Assembly (NCBI GenBank): GCA_030827475.1
Contig: JAUREJ010000009.1
Span: forward strand, 1 to 60,086
Length of the DNA: 60,086 nt
Direction of reading: 5' to 3'
Origin: Candidatus Poseidonia sp.
GTDB taxonomy: Archaea; Thermoplasmatota; Poseidoniia; Poseidoniales; Poseidoniaceae
Shown: in pieces, positions 25,095 through 33,929 of the stretch
Position numbering within the stretch: the first letter of the stretch is position 1
How the letters are laid out: each line of letters opens with the position of its first letter
Notes under the pieces: model-generated
Database searches by the model: none
Told to the model about the DNA's origin: nothing
What the model saw: only the letters and a program-made list of their open reading frames with translations
Translations under genes and position numbers: made by a program

Positions 25095-25145
25095 GTGCAA
25101 AATCAAGGCCTAGAGGCTCAAAACCAATCTTTTCAGCACAAACCG

Positions 25146-25688
25146 TCATTCGTCGTAGGCCACCAGGGCATGGACAGGTGCATCGACAGCACTACGACCG
25201 TTGAGGAAGGGCAAATCGATCACCACACCGCAACCTGCGACCTCGGCTCCGGCTTGCCGGCACAAGGTAACCGAGGCGGCCAACGTACCCCCCGTCGCCA
25301 GCAGATCGTCAAGAATCACCACGCGCTGTCCGGGGTCTAAGGCATCAGCCTGAATCTCAATCGTATCGCTTCCGTACTCCAAATCGTAGGTGAGGGACAC
25401 GGTCTCACCGGGCAACTTCCCGGCTTTTCGAATCATCATCATGGGAAGACCAAGTCGCTGAGCCAGCGGCGTTGCGAAGAGAAAGCCGCGACTCTCAATC
25501 CCTGCGATCACATCGGGTTTCCAAGTGCGCACCACCGATTCGAAGGCTTCCAAGCAATGCGCCATCGCGTGCGGTTCCCTCAACAACGTCGCGATGTCGT
25601 AGAACAAAATCCCCTCAACGGGAAAGTTAGGAATGCTGCGAATGTGTTCTTTGAGATTCATGGACGAAGAGACCGCCATCCGGTTCAT
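25146..25688 (-). CDS. apt: Adenine phosphoribosyltransferase
   Basis: This protein of about 180 residues converts adenine and PRPP to AMP. Diagnostic stretches are SIPNFPVEGILFYDIATLL, IAGIESRGFLFATPLA, RKAGKLPGETVSLTYDLEYG and the PRPP loop VVILDDLLATGGT. These match the Apt form common in bacteria and eukaryotes. GAGG lies seven bases before ATG 25688, supporting that start, although the conserved region begins at ATG 25661. It precedes the AzgA-type permease on the same strand, consistent with adenine uptake and capture. Confidence 0.92.
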   Translation of the reverse strand: MNRMAVSSSMNLKEHIRSIPNFPVEGILFYDIATLLREPHAMAHCLEAFESVVRTWKPDVIAGIESRGFLFATPLAQRLGLPMMMIRKAGKLPGETVSLTYDLEYGSDTIEIQADALDPGQRVVILDDLLATGGTLAASVTLCRQAGAEVAGCGVVIDLPFLNGRSAVDAPVHALVAYDE

Positions 25689-25775
25689 CAAGATGCCTCA
25701 CTCCAATCCGTAGGCATTCACGGCTTTGGGCAAATGAAACGCTGATTGAAATACACCTTTTTTGCCGAGCAACTC

Positions 25776-28121
25776 ATGGAAGGTGCGACAGACCCCGCCG
25801 TTTTGAAAGACCGCGCTTTCTACAAAATGGGCTTGTTCATCCACGACCACCAAAAGACCGTCATGGTTCTGGGTTTGATTTCCTGTGTCTTGATGGCAGG
25901 TTTGTGGACCATCGGAGCGGATTGGGCCGAAGGGTTCGGCGAAGACGATGTTGAATCCGTGAACGCCGGGCGTTTGATTTCCGAACGCTTTGCGAGCGAC
26001 GGCGATGACAGCGGCCAAAGCTTCCGCTACGTCGTTCATCACCCCTCATTGAACGACAGCAGTGAGACGTGGCAAGCGGCGGTCATTGAAGCGCTTTCTT
26101 CCTTTGCCGAACACCCCGAAGTGACCGTTGAGTATTCATGGGAGGTCAACGATGTTGACCGGGACGATGTCGTAGCGAGCGACGAGGAAGGAAATTATGC
26201 CATCAACACCGTTCGGATGTCGACCGACCGCAAAGAGGCCAAAGCCATCATGGACGAACTCCACGAGACGGTCAGCATCGGTGGCGACTTTGAAGGGTGG
26301 ATGACGGACGGTATTTTCATCGATTGGACCTTTGACGATCGCATCAAAAACGACCTCATCAAGGCCGAACTGATTTCCGGACCCCTCTCCCTGCTCATTC
26401 TCGGCATGGTCTTCGGCTCAATCGTCGCAGCTTTGCTCCCTGTTGGCGTTGGCGTTGGAACGGTGCTCGCAGCCATCGGCATGACCGTGTGGCTTTCGAA
26501 CGTGACCGATGTTACGGTTTACGCAACCAACATCATCTCCCTCATCGGCATCGGTGTTTCCATCGATTACTCTCTCTTCTTGGTGAACCGGTTCAGGGAG
26601 GAGCTTGATCGGGGGCACGACGTCCGAACGGCTACGGCGATGAGTTGCGCCACCGCAGGCAAGGCCGTCTTTTACTCCGGCATCACCGTCGCCATCGGTT
26701 TGATGGGGATGCTGTTTTTCAAGAACACCTCCTTGCCCTCACTCGGGATCGGAGGGACGATGGCCGTGTCCATCGCCATGGTCTACTCCACCGTGGTTTT
26801 GCCCGCCGTAATGGCATGGCTGGGTCCCCGCGTCAACAGCGGCCGCATTCCCTTTGCTCTGGACATGCGGGCGAAAGACGACGGGATTTGGGCCAGCATC
26901 GCCAAGCGCGTGATGGACCGACCTTGGGCGGTTCTCATCCCGACGCTCATTCTCTTGATCGGCGCAGGACTGCCCTTTGCCTATGCTGAGTTTTCCCTCT
27001 CATCGTGGAAGGCTTTGCCGCCCGATGATGAATCTCGGCTCGGCATGGAACTCATCGACGAGCAGTGGCCCGACCAAGCGGCGAACTCGATCTTCCTCGT
27101 CATTGATATGGACGGTGAAGACCCGCTGTCGGAGGCCAACTTGCGCGCCCAGCATGCGTATCTTACCGGCCTGCTCAACGACAACCGTGTCTCTGGGGGC
27201 ATTGGCGTGGGCCTCCCAATGGCGGCCATGACAGCTGACGAAGTCGTTGGATACTGGTCAGCGAGTGCCGAAGCGCTGGGCGAACAAGCGGCGATGCGGG
27301 AGAGCCTGCGAGCCGCCTTCGTCGGCGAAGGTGCAACCCTCATATCGATTCAACTGGTCGGAGCGCAAACCAGCGTTAATTCCCGCGAAACGGTGGAGGA
27401 CATCAGGGATGAACGGGACACGTTCTTGGGCGAGTTAACCGGAGAAAACGACAGGTTGCTCGTCGCCGGTTTCGCTGCTTACAACGCCGACAACTTGGAC
27501 GCCATCGCCGATAACCTCCCCAGAGCCTTAGCCTTCATCCTCATCGCCACGATGATGTTGATTTTTGTTCAGGTCAAATCGGTCGTTATTCCGATCAAAG
27601 CCATCGCCATGAACATCCTCTCGATTTCGGCCTCCTTCGGCATGTTGGTTTGGGTGTTCCAGTGGGGCTACGGCGAATCCCTGCTCAATTTCACGGCCCA
27701 ACCCATCGACTCGGGAAATCCCGTCATCATGTTCTGCATCGTCTTTGGACTCTCGATGGATTACGAAGTGCTGATGCTTTCCCGCATCCATGAGGAATGG
27801 GAACGTACCGGCGACAACACCCTTGCCGTCGCCAACGGCCTGCAAAAAACCGGTGGCCTCATCACCGGTGCAGCCGCCATCATGGTCGTCGTGTTCAGTG
27901 CGTTTGGCCTCTCTTCGGTGATCATTTTGAAACAGATCGGCCTTGGACTCGCCCTTGCGATTCTCGTTGATGCAACCCTGGTCCGCGCCCTGGTGGTGCC
28001 CTCAACGATGCGCCTCATGGGCAAATGGAATTGGTGGGCACCATCGTTTTTGAGCGGAAAGCAAGCCCATACTCAGCCGGGGCTGCAGGCTTCAAACGAG
28101 GGGGCCAACGAGCAGGAATAA
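25776..28121 (+). CDS. MMPL/RND family transporter
   Basis: This protein of about 781 residues has the duplicated RND layout: one N-terminal membrane helix (VMVLGLISCVLMAGLW), a large extracytoplasmic domain, five helices, then a second copy of the same plan. Each half contains a conserved membrane motif with an acidic residue: GVSIDYSLFLVNRFREE and GLSMDYEVLMLSRIHEE, typical of MMPL proteins. Such proteins export lipids or hydrophobic compounds or assist membrane assembly. The track start at 25746 is a TTG; ATG 25776 (MEGATDP) is preferred. It is divergent from apt. Confidence 0.88.
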   Translation: MEGATDPAVLKDRAFYKMGLFIHDHQKTVMVLGLISCVLMAGLWTIGADWAEGFGEDDVESVNAGRLISERFASDGDDSGQSFRYVVHHPSLNDSSETWQAAVIEALSSFAEHPEVTVEYSWEVNDVDRDDVVASDEEGNYAINTVRMSTDRKEAKAIMDELHETVSIGGDFEGWMTDGIFIDWTFDDRIKNDLIKAELISGPLSLLILGMVFGSIVAALLPVGVGVGTVLAAIGMTVWLSNVTDVTVYATNIISLIGIGVSIDYSLFLVNRFREELDRGHDVRTATAMSCATAGKAVFYSGITVAIGLMGMLFFKNTSLPSLGIGGTMAVSIAMVYSTVVLPAVMAWLGPRVNSGRIPFALDMRAKDDGIWASIAKRVMDRPWAVLIPTLILLIGAGLPFAYAEFSLSSWKALPPDDESRLGMELIDEQWPDQAANSIFLVIDMDGEDPLSEANLRAQHAYLTGLLNDNRVSGGIGVGLPMAAMTADEVVGYWSASAEALGEQAAMRESLRAAFVGEGATLISIQLVGAQTSVNSRETVEDIRDERDTFLGELTGENDRLLVAGFAAYNADNLDAIADNLPRALAFILIATMMLIFVQVKSVVIPIKAIAMNILSISASFGMLVWVFQWGYGESLLNFTAQPIDSGNPVIMFCIVFGLSMDYEVLMLSRIHEEWERTGDNTLAVANGLQKTGGLITGAAAIMVVVFSAFGLSSVIILKQIGLGLALAILVDATLVRALVVPSTMRLMGKWNWWAPSFLSGKQAHTQPGLQASNEGANEQE

Positions 28122-28211
28122 CGGCTCAACCGCTGACAGAACGTTCAAAGCATCACCGGCCGCCTGATCACCATAGGACGAGACCGTACCGTTCGAAAAG
28201 TCGAGAAGGTC

Positions 28212-28403
28212 ATGAAGCGTGTTGAAAAGCACATTGACGCCACACGAGACGCTCTTGAGGACCTGGAAATTGAGTTTGAGGTCCTCAAAGCCTCCGTGAA
28301 ACGCCTTCGGGATGCCACTCCCGAAGAGGTCCCCGTTGAAGAGGTCGAAGAAGAGGCCGACATCGAGAATTCAACCAACACCACCGCCTTGCGGAAGTTT
28401 TGA
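28212..28403 (+). CDS. Small coiled-coil protein
   Basis: This 63-residue protein has a single amphipathic helix (KHIDATRDALEDLEIEFEVLKASVKRL) and an acidic tail with repeated Glu-Val. It lies between the transporter stop and the convergent DHH gene, whose stop is five bases away. It has no recognised family; its codon use and position favour a real gene. Confidence 0.5.
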   Translation: MKRVEKHIDATRDALEDLEIEFEVLKASVKRLRDATPEEVPVEEVEEEADIENSTNTTALRKF

Positions 28404-28407
28404 CCCT

Positions 28408-29397
28408 TCACCGGCGAAGGACAGTCTCACGATTCGCCCACATCGCTATCCAATGTGCAAGGTTGGCATCCAAACCGGGCGGTTGAATTCGGCATCCACA
28501 GGCGTTGGCGTGGCCGCCGCCCGTCGGGTCAAGCGCCGTTGCAAGCCGCGAGAGGTCGTAGCGCCCCTGGCCGTTTGGGAGGAAGGAATTGGCGTAGAAG
28601 CTCGCCGAAAGAGGAGGGTGATGCGGGTCCTCAAGCCGTCCGTCGGCGTACCCGTGAACGATGCAACACGCATCCGCATCGCTGCCGGCCCACGCCGTGA
28701 CGAGATAACCGTTTGACCGCAACGGGGTCTCATCAAAACGGCAAACGGCCAAGCGGTCGACGATGGTGGTGTTCGTGTTGACATGTTCGAGCGCAACGCT
28801 TCGTTCCTCAACCACTGCTCGACGACGCTCCAGAACGATGGGGTCGTTGATCAGCACCTCGTGCGTGGCTCCCGATGTGAGTAAACCAACGAGATGACGC
28901 ATGTATTCCGGGTCCCTTGATGTGCATGTTCGGGCGACTTGGAGCAAAGGGCCGTCTTCAAGGAACGCTTCCTTGGAGATACCCCCCGAATCAAGGGCGT
29001 CAACCACCGGCATCATGTCGGCCAAATGGCCCATCTCGGTGATGTCGACCAACAGGTCGTAGGCCAACCGCGCTGCGGACGGGGTCGCTTCCCAATGTTG
29101 CGTCCCTCCGGATGCAGCAAAGGCCGTCGCCTGCTCGTCGTCGGGACGGTTGGTCGTGTGATGGTCGACGTACCATCCGCACTCGGGGTGAAACGGGAGG
29201 TCAACCAACGCCGTTTCCCGGTCAACGAGTTCGTCCACGATGCCCGAACGCATGGCGGCAGCGTGGGTGAAGTGGACCTCGGCTTCAGGCCGGTAGGCCT
29301 TGAGCACGGCAGCCCCAAACAAGCCGTCCATGTCCGAATCGGCCAAAATGCGGGTGTAAAAGGGAACTTCACCCTCGCTTAACGGCCGCACAGGCAT
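28408..29397 (-). CDS. DHH family phosphoesterase
   Basis: This protein of about 329 residues has the DHH catalytic motifs: ILADSDMDGLFGAAVL (motif I), ALVDLPFH (II) and YVDHHTTNR (III), with a C-terminal DHHA1-type substrate domain ending in GGGHANACGCRI. Family members include RecJ-like nucleases, nanoRNases and cyclic-dinucleotide phosphodiesterases; the small size favours the last two. GGAGG lies six bases before ATG 29397, which decides against the track start at 29457. It is divergent from the NUDIX gene. Confidence 0.85.
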   Translation of the reverse strand: MPVRPLSEGEVPFYTRILADSDMDGLFGAAVLKAYRPEAEVHFTHAAAMRSGIVDELVDRETALVDLPFHPECGWYVDHHTTNRPDDEQATAFAASGGTQHWEATPSAARLAYDLLVDITEMGHLADMMPVVDALDSGGISKEAFLEDGPLLQVARTCTSRDPEYMRHLVGLLTSGATHEVLINDPIVLERRRAVVEERSVALEHVNTNTTIVDRLAVCRFDETPLRSNGYLVTAWAGSDADACCIVHGYADGRLEDPHHPPLSASFYANSFLPNGQGRYDLSRLATALDPTGGGHANACGCRIQPPGLDANLAHWIAMWANRETVLRR

Positions 29398-29483
29398 GGT
29401 TCTCCTCCACGAACGGCCATCCATGAAGGTTCGGTGAAGGCTCGCCGTTACGACCATGAACGAGAACCGATGGGCTCACCATC

Positions 29484-29894
29484 ATGGAGACCTCGTGCGG
29501 CGTGGTGTTGGTGAACTACGGGACCGTCTTGTTGCTCCAATACCCGCAAGGTCACTGGGACCTTCCGAAAGGGCATGTGGAGGGCGACGATGCGAATCGG
29601 CACGAAACGATGCTGCGCGAACTGGCCGAGGAAACCGGCATACGCGACGTGACCATCATCGATGGATTTGAGGAGCGTACCGAGTACACGTTCCGCCACA
29701 AAGGCAAGCGTCAGACGAAGGAAGTTTACTGGTACTATGCCGAAACCGAAGAACTCAGCGTGACGCTCTCCCACGAACACCGAGGTTACCTCTGGTTGGA
29801 CTGGGAACAAGCGCTGGATACCATCACCCACGACGAGACCCGAGCGGTTGTTGAACAAGCCCATCGCTTTGCGCAACTCCACGGTCGACAATGA
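29484..29894 (+). CDS. NUDIX hydrolase, diadenosine-tetraphosphatase-like
   Basis: This 136-residue protein contains DLPKGHVEGDD followed by LRELAEETGI, a NUDIX box with the short insertion seen in asymmetric bis(5'-nucleosyl)-tetraphosphatases. The REx-EE core that binds metal is intact. It probably hydrolyses Ap4A or related nucleoside diphosphate derivatives. Its stop is directly adjacent to the convergent cobalamin adenosyltransferase stop. Confidence 0.88.
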   Translation: METSCGVVLVNYGTVLLLQYPQGHWDLPKGHVEGDDANRHETMLRELAEETGIRDVTIIDGFEERTEYTFRHKGKRQTKEVYWYYAETEELSVTLSHEHRGYLWLDWEQALDTITHDETRAVVEQAHRFAQLHGRQ

Positions 29895-30590
29895 TCAGAG
29901 CGTGGAAAAGTCATCGTCGTTGGAGCGAATCTGGGCTACACGATGAGCCACACCTCGTTCGGAAGGGCGTTTTCCGAGGGGCACCCAAAGCGTCTCGTCT
30001 TCGTTCAGCATGTGCCCGACCCAGCGACCGAGGACAAAGAGCCAGTCAGAAAGCCGGTTGAGGTAGACGAGCACGACAGAGCGCACCGCCCCATCACCTT
30101 CGTGTTCACCGAGTTGGACAGCGGCCCGCTCCAAACGCCGTGTCACCGTTCGCGCAAGGTGAAGAAAGGCGACCGGGGGTGACCCGGTTGGAAGAATGAA
30201 ACTCGTTAGTTCGGGAAGGTCTTCCAGCCAAGCGTCCATCTCGGCCACCAAGACATCGGTTTGGGCTTCGGAGAGAAGCACCATGTATTCGGGAAGGGTT
30301 GCCGGAGGACAGGCCAACTCTGCTCCAAGGTCAAACAATTCGTTTTGAACCCTTGAAAGGGCTTCACAAGCGACGTTTTGAACACGCTTCGCTCCCGTTC
30401 GATCGCCCCCGTCTTCATGCTCGGGCAATCGCTCCAATTCCATCAAGACCGTTCCAATCCAACTGTTCACTTCGTCGCAAACCCCAACAACGTCAAACCT
30501 TGGGTCACCTTTTGACCGACGAGAGCCGTCAACCAAGGAAGATTCACCTCCATCACCACCGCCGGTGTATACGCGATTGATTCGAACCAT
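29895..30590 (-). CDS. PduO-type cob(I)alamin adenosyltransferase
   Basis: This 231-residue protein begins with RVYTGGGDGGESSLVDG and VCDEVNSWIG, the PduO ATP-binding N-terminus. It later has FILPTGSPPVAFLHLARTVTRRLERAA and YLNRLSDWLFVLGR, which bind ATP and cobalamin. It converts cob(I)alamin to adenosylcobalamin, the cofactor of enzymes such as methylmalonyl-CoA mutase and class II ribonucleotide reductase, none of which is in this window. The DUF2203 gene lies 24 bases upstream on the same strand. Confidence 0.9.
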   Translation of the reverse strand: MVRINRVYTGGGDGGESSLVDGSRRSKGDPRFDVVGVCDEVNSWIGTVLMELERLPEHEDGGDRTGAKRVQNVACEALSRVQNELFDLGAELACPPATLPEYMVLLSEAQTDVLVAEMDAWLEDLPELTSFILPTGSPPVAFLHLARTVTRRLERAAVQLGEHEGDGAVRSVVLVYLNRLSDWLFVLGRWVGHMLNEDETLWVPLGKRPSERGVAHRVAQIRSNDDDFSTL

Positions 30591-30614
30591 GCGCTCCCCT
30601 CAAGGCCTGCGAGG

Positions 30615-31121
30615 TCAAGCTTCTATGAGGGGTTTGCGGGAAGGAAAGCCTTCCTCCATTCGGTAATACCACTCGATATCTTCTTCGCCAACCGCCCACG
30701 AAAACAAGGCCATTCGTCGGTCGACCACCCCGTACCATTCCAAACGCCCGGGTTCCATGGAGACGATCCGAGCACCCACCGATTCGAGCCGTGCGACGTT
30801 CGCTTGCCACTGCGCAACGAGTTGACCGAGGTGTTCAGCCACCTCCATCACGTGCGGGTGGGTCATGGGGAACCGGTCAAGCAACATCTCCAATTCATCG
30901 GTGACGTCATGTGCTTCATCGCTCATCGCTTGAAGCACCATCAACACGCTGCTCGCCTCACTCAGCGATGCTCGGGCGGATTCGATGGTCACGACCACGG
31001 CACCGTCAGGAAGCGGATACGGGATGGGTTCGTCGGGCGAAAGTTCGTCGAGTTCCATGGGGAGTCCCGAATAGGACGGTTGGTCTTTGGGGAAACTCAC
31101 GGAGAACCCTTGACTTGACAC
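30615..31121 (-). CDS. DUF2203-like protein
   Basis: This 168-residue protein has a helical middle (LDRFPMTHPHVMEVAEHLGQLVAQW) and the DUF2203-like end ARIVSMEPGRLEWYGVVD, LFSWAVGEEDIEWYYRMEEGFPSRKPL. Function of the family is not known. The start at 31121 is a GTG; ATG 31058 is an alternative. It is close to the cobalamin adenosyltransferase gene and may be cotranscribed with it. Confidence 0.7.
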   Translation of the reverse strand: MSSQGFSVSFPKDQPSYSGLPMELDELSPDEPIPYPLPDGAVVVTIESARASLSEASSVLMVLQAMSDEAHDVTDELEMLLDRFPMTHPHVMEVAEHLGQLVAQWQANVARLESVGARIVSMEPGRLEWYGVVDRRMALFSWAVGEEDIEWYYRMEEGFPSRKPLIEA

Positions 31122-31195
31122 CCTTTCAACTCATCGGAAGAGAAACATGAAAAAACCGGCTTTTTGGGCGAAAATCAAACATCCGACCAGACCAA

Positions 31196-31477
31196 TCACA
31201 CAGAGAGTGCGGATGGAGCAGAGGATTGCGTGCGCAGGCGGCGAAGTTTGAGCCACCCCACCGCCACCAAGCCAACCCACATCCCGAGTTCGAGCACGAC
31301 GACAAGGTAGTACACCGGGCCAAGCGATTTCAGCATCGAAACCGCATCGTAAGGCAAACCATGGACGGCCATGTAGGCGGACTGAGACAGCAGGCTTGAT
31401 GAGAACCAGACGAGGACGGCGAACCAAAGGATGTTACCGAGGGGCCAATCTTTAGCGGGCATTCGTGTGTTTTCCAC
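31196..31477 (-). CDS. Small two-pass membrane protein
   Basis: This 93-residue protein has two hydrophobic segments (NILWFAVLVWFSSSLL and VYYLVVVLELGMWVGLVAVGWL) and a basic C-terminal end (KLRRLRTQ). The first codon is GTG 31477, with ATG 31462 as an alternative; each has a TATA-like element about 24 bases upstream. No family is recognised. Confidence 0.65.
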   Translation of the reverse strand: MENTRMPAKDWPLGNILWFAVLVWFSSSLLSQSAYMAVHGLPYDAVSMLKSLGPVYYLVVVLELGMWVGLVAVGWLKLRRLRTQSSAPSALSV

Positions 31478-31480
31478 GTT

Positions 31481-31506
31481 CCTATATCAGCATGAAAGGA
31501 TATAAG
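31481..31506 (-). promoter_or_regulatory. Two tandem TATA-like elements for leaderless transcription
   Basis: On the minus strand CTTATATCC (31498-31506) lies about 25 bases before GTG 31477, and CTGATATAGG (31481-31490) lies about 23 bases before ATG 31462. Both spacings fit leaderless archaeal mRNAs, so two start sites may produce proteins differing by five residues. Confidence 0.5.
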
Positions 31507-31549
31507 ACCTCGTTTTGGTTGTGCATGACTTCCCCGAATTCCGACAGTC

Positions 31550-32311
31550 TCACTCGCTCTCCGACACCGATTCCTCATCAAGAGAGGGGGAAAATGGACG
31601 GTTCATGTCTTCCAGGGCCCGTTCCACGGCGCCGATCCATGCCGGTGCAACTGCCGCCTCGCCCCCCGCATCCTCAAAGGCTTCGAGCCACGTCTGAGCC
31701 ATCCGCTCATCACCAAGGAAGGTGTGAATGCGATGAAGTGCCACATACGCCATCGGGTTAAGGTGTTCCTCGTCGGCATCCCAGCCACGTTCAAAGCAAG
31801 AGATGGCTCCGTGGTCCCCTTCCAGTTGCCCGCGCTGCAACGCCACCATGCCCGCTTGGCTCCAGGCCAAGGGCAAGCGTCCGATGAGCAAACCCCGGAA
31901 CACCAACCACGTCTGACCGCCGCCGAGCAGCACCAACATCGCAAAACCTGCCCATTGTTCGAACATGGTCAATTCGGGCCATGTTTGGACCATCAAGCCC
32001 CCAGCACCAACACAAAACAGGAACCCTGACATGGGGGCGATGAACACGTCGCGTCGCGTTCGAACCATGTGGTGCACACCGGCGAGGACACCGAAAGAAC
32101 CGATGCCGAGCACAACCATCAGCAAGAAGGAAAGCGCCATTGGACGAGGAGCTTGCTCACCGACGGCGAGCAGCGAGGTGAGGGAGAAAAGCACCCAACC
32201 AAATCGCCTGGAAATTTCCGGGAAGGGTTGGTGGCGACTGCCGACCAGCAGAGCAACGGACACCGTCACCATCCCGATGAGAACAAGCCATTTGCCGGTC
32301 GTTTCGTCCAA
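31550..32311 (-). CDS. Membrane protein with cytoplasmic TPR-like domain
   Basis: This 253-residue protein has about five hydrophobic segments in the first 150 residues (WLVLIGMVTVSVALLVG, FSLTSLLAVG, MALSFLLMVVLGIGSFGV, MSGFLFCVGAGGLMV, WAGFAMLVLLGGG). A helical domain follows (AGMVALQRGQLEGDHGAISCFERGW) that looks like TPR hairpins, ending in a Ser/Glu tail. The start codon is TTG, supported by GGAGG seven bases upstream. Function is unknown. Confidence 0.65.
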   Translation of the reverse strand: MDETTGKWLVLIGMVTVSVALLVGSRHQPFPEISRRFGWVLFSLTSLLAVGEQAPRPMALSFLLMVVLGIGSFGVLAGVHHMVRTRRDVFIAPMSGFLFCVGAGGLMVQTWPELTMFEQWAGFAMLVLLGGGQTWLVFRGLLIGRLPLAWSQAGMVALQRGQLEGDHGAISCFERGWDADEEHLNPMAYVALHRIHTFLGDERMAQTWLEAFEDAGGEAAVAPAWIGAVERALEDMNRPFSPSLDEESVSESE

Positions 32312-32318
32312 AATTTGC

Positions 32319-32323
32319 CCTCC
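32319..32323 (-). promoter_or_regulatory. Shine-Dalgarno site supporting a TTG start
   Basis: GGAGG on the minus strand lies seven bases before TTG 32311, and no ATG occurs before residue 14. This supports initiation at TTG. Confidence 0.6.
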
Positions 32324-32351
32324 TCATCCCTCAACGCCCAAAGGTGTCCTT

Positions 32352-32786
32352 TCATCCTTTGTGATATCCCGAGCCCCGTTGAATTTCGCTTGCGCGGTAG
32401 ACCTGCTCCACCAACACGACCGCCGCCAATTCATGCGGGAAGGTCATCGGCGAAAGCGATAACCGCTGAACTGGGTCGAGGATACGCAGGTCAGGCCAGC
32501 CTTCGGCCGGTCCGATGGCGAGGTGAACCGCTTCGCTTCCAAGTTGCCAAGTGTCAAAGCGCTCTGCGAAGGCCAACGAATCACCGATTTCGCCACCCTC
32601 ATCCAGCAACACCAGAGCTCCACCGGCACCGAGCAATCGGTTGACGTAGGCTTCGGGCGTCAGCTTGGACGGGTGATGTTCGATGCGCACACCTCTTGTC
32701 TTCAAACGGTCGCCGTACATGGACACCAACTGTTTGAACGCCGCTTCTTTCGGCACGCCGTGGGTGTGCAGAACGAGACGACCCAT
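32352..32786 (-). CDS. rlmH: 23S rRNA pseudouridine methyltransferase RlmH-like
   Basis: This 144-residue SPOUT-fold protein ends with [34 protein letters not shown], closely matching the RlmH C-terminal knot that binds AdoMet and forms the dimer interface. [12 protein letters not shown] resembles the first knot strand. Bacterial RlmH methylates pseudouridine 1915 in helix 69 of 23S rRNA. It is rarer in archaea but known there. The gene is divergent from the 112-residue hypothetical gene. Confidence 0.88.
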   Translation of the reverse strand: MGRLVLHTHGVPKEAAFKQLVSMYGDRLKTRGVRIEHHPSKLTPEAYVNRLLGAGGALVLLDEGGEIGDSLAFAERFDTWQLGSEAVHLAIGPAEGWPDLRILDPVQRLSLSPMTFPHELAAVVLVEQVYRASEIQRGSGYHKG

Positions 32787-32863
32787 GCCCCACCGAGAAA
32801 CGACGCCGATTTCAAACCTCGGCGAATAAACAACTCCTTGAACCCCAAGGCCGGCAGCACACC

Positions 32864-33202
32864 ATGGGATGGTGGCCCTTTGGGAAGAAACGCCCCTCTT
32901 CCGGCCCCAACAACGATCCGATTCTCAAGGACACACGGACCTGGTTGTCCGAACTGCGGGACGCTTGCGAGTTGAACTTTGACAACCCTGAAGAGGCTCG
33001 TCGTCAAATCCGCCACATGCAGGTGGAATGGAAGGACGCCATGGACCTTGGCGAGATGGCCCCCCCTCTGCGGGAAGGTTTGGAGAGTCGAGCGTTTCGT
33101 CTGTTGACGTGCACCGACAAGGAATGGTTGGTGTGGCTTGACGACTTGGCGTTTTGGAAAGCAGGTTGGAAACCATCACAAGGCGACGAGAACGAGGCTT
33201 GA
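32864..33202 (+). CDS. Small Trp-rich hypothetical protein
   Basis: This 112-residue soluble protein has a basic N-terminus (WWPFGKKRP), a helical middle with [20 protein letters not shown], and a Trp-rich end ([19 protein letters not shown]). It lies 25 bases upstream of the GST-like gene on the same strand. No family is recognised. Confidence 0.6.
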   Translation: MGWWPFGKKRPSSGPNNDPILKDTRTWLSELRDACELNFDNPEEARRQIRHMQVEWKDAMDLGEMAPPLREGLESRAFRLLTCTDKEWLVWLDDLAFWKAGWKPSQGDENEA

Positions 33203-33227
33203 AGAAGGAAGGTCCCCACCAAGCATC

Positions 33228-33920
33228 ATGCCTCAATCGTCGCAATTACACATCCTCTATTCCTGTCCGTTCTGCTGGAAGGTTCGTGGCCTCATCGAGC
33301 ACCTTGACCTCGATGTGGAGTATGTCGGCGTCAACGGCATGAAAATTCGCAAAGAAGTGGCCTTTGCCGGCGATTGGGGAAAAGTCCCCGTGTTCACCGA
33401 TGAAAACGGAGAACACCACGTGGATTCCACCCCGCTTTTGCGCCACATTGACGCCACCTACAACGGTGGAAAACTCGCCGCCATCGGTGATGCGGAAAGG
33501 CAGGATACATGGATGGAATGGGTTGACACCCACCTCTCCAAAGCCACCGTTCCCATCCTCTACGGGTCGCTGGGATCAGCGTTGAAAACGACCACCCGGA
33601 TTTCCAAAATCGAGACCTTTGGATTCTTCTCAAAGCGCCTCTATGCCTGGGCAGGTTTTCCAATCATGTGGGGCATCATCGCCCGAAAACGGGTCAAGCG
33701 CGACGGGCGGCGTCCCAAGCAACTCTGGCACGATTTGCTCGGCGAATTCACCGACGCGCACAACGGCAAACCCTTCTTTGGTGGCGAGCAACCGGATTTG
33801 GTCGACTTTGCAGCCTTTGGCTACATGCGTTCGGTCTCGCCTTTCCCCCAATTTGCTTTGCTAAGCGACCATGCAGCCGGCATGGCGTGGTACCGACGGA
33901 TGGAAGGGACCCTTGCGTGA
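33228..33920 (+). CDS. Glutathione S-transferase-like protein with CPFC motif
   Basis: This protein of about 230 residues has an N-terminal glutaredoxin/GST thioredoxin fold: LYSCPFCWKVRGLIEHLDL, then GKVPVF with the cis-proline, and ESTPLL-like DSTPLLRHID. A helical C-terminal domain contains FFGGEQPDLVDFAAFGYMRSV, as in GST C-terminal domains. The CPFC motif and layout resemble prostaglandin E synthase 2. The thiol used in this organism is unknown. The track start at 33138 overlaps the preceding gene; ATG 33228 places the CPFC at the expected distance. Confidence 0.82.
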   Translation: MPQSSQLHILYSCPFCWKVRGLIEHLDLDVEYVGVNGMKIRKEVAFAGDWGKVPVFTDENGEHHVDSTPLLRHIDATYNGGKLAAIGDAERQDTWMEWVDTHLSKATVPILYGSLGSALKTTTRISKIETFGFFSKRLYAWAGFPIMWGIIARKRVKRDGRRPKQLWHDLLGEFTDAHNGKPFFGGEQPDLVDFAAFGYMRSVSPFPQFALLSDHAAGMAWYRRMEGTLA

Positions 33921-33929
33921 GGTGGGACC

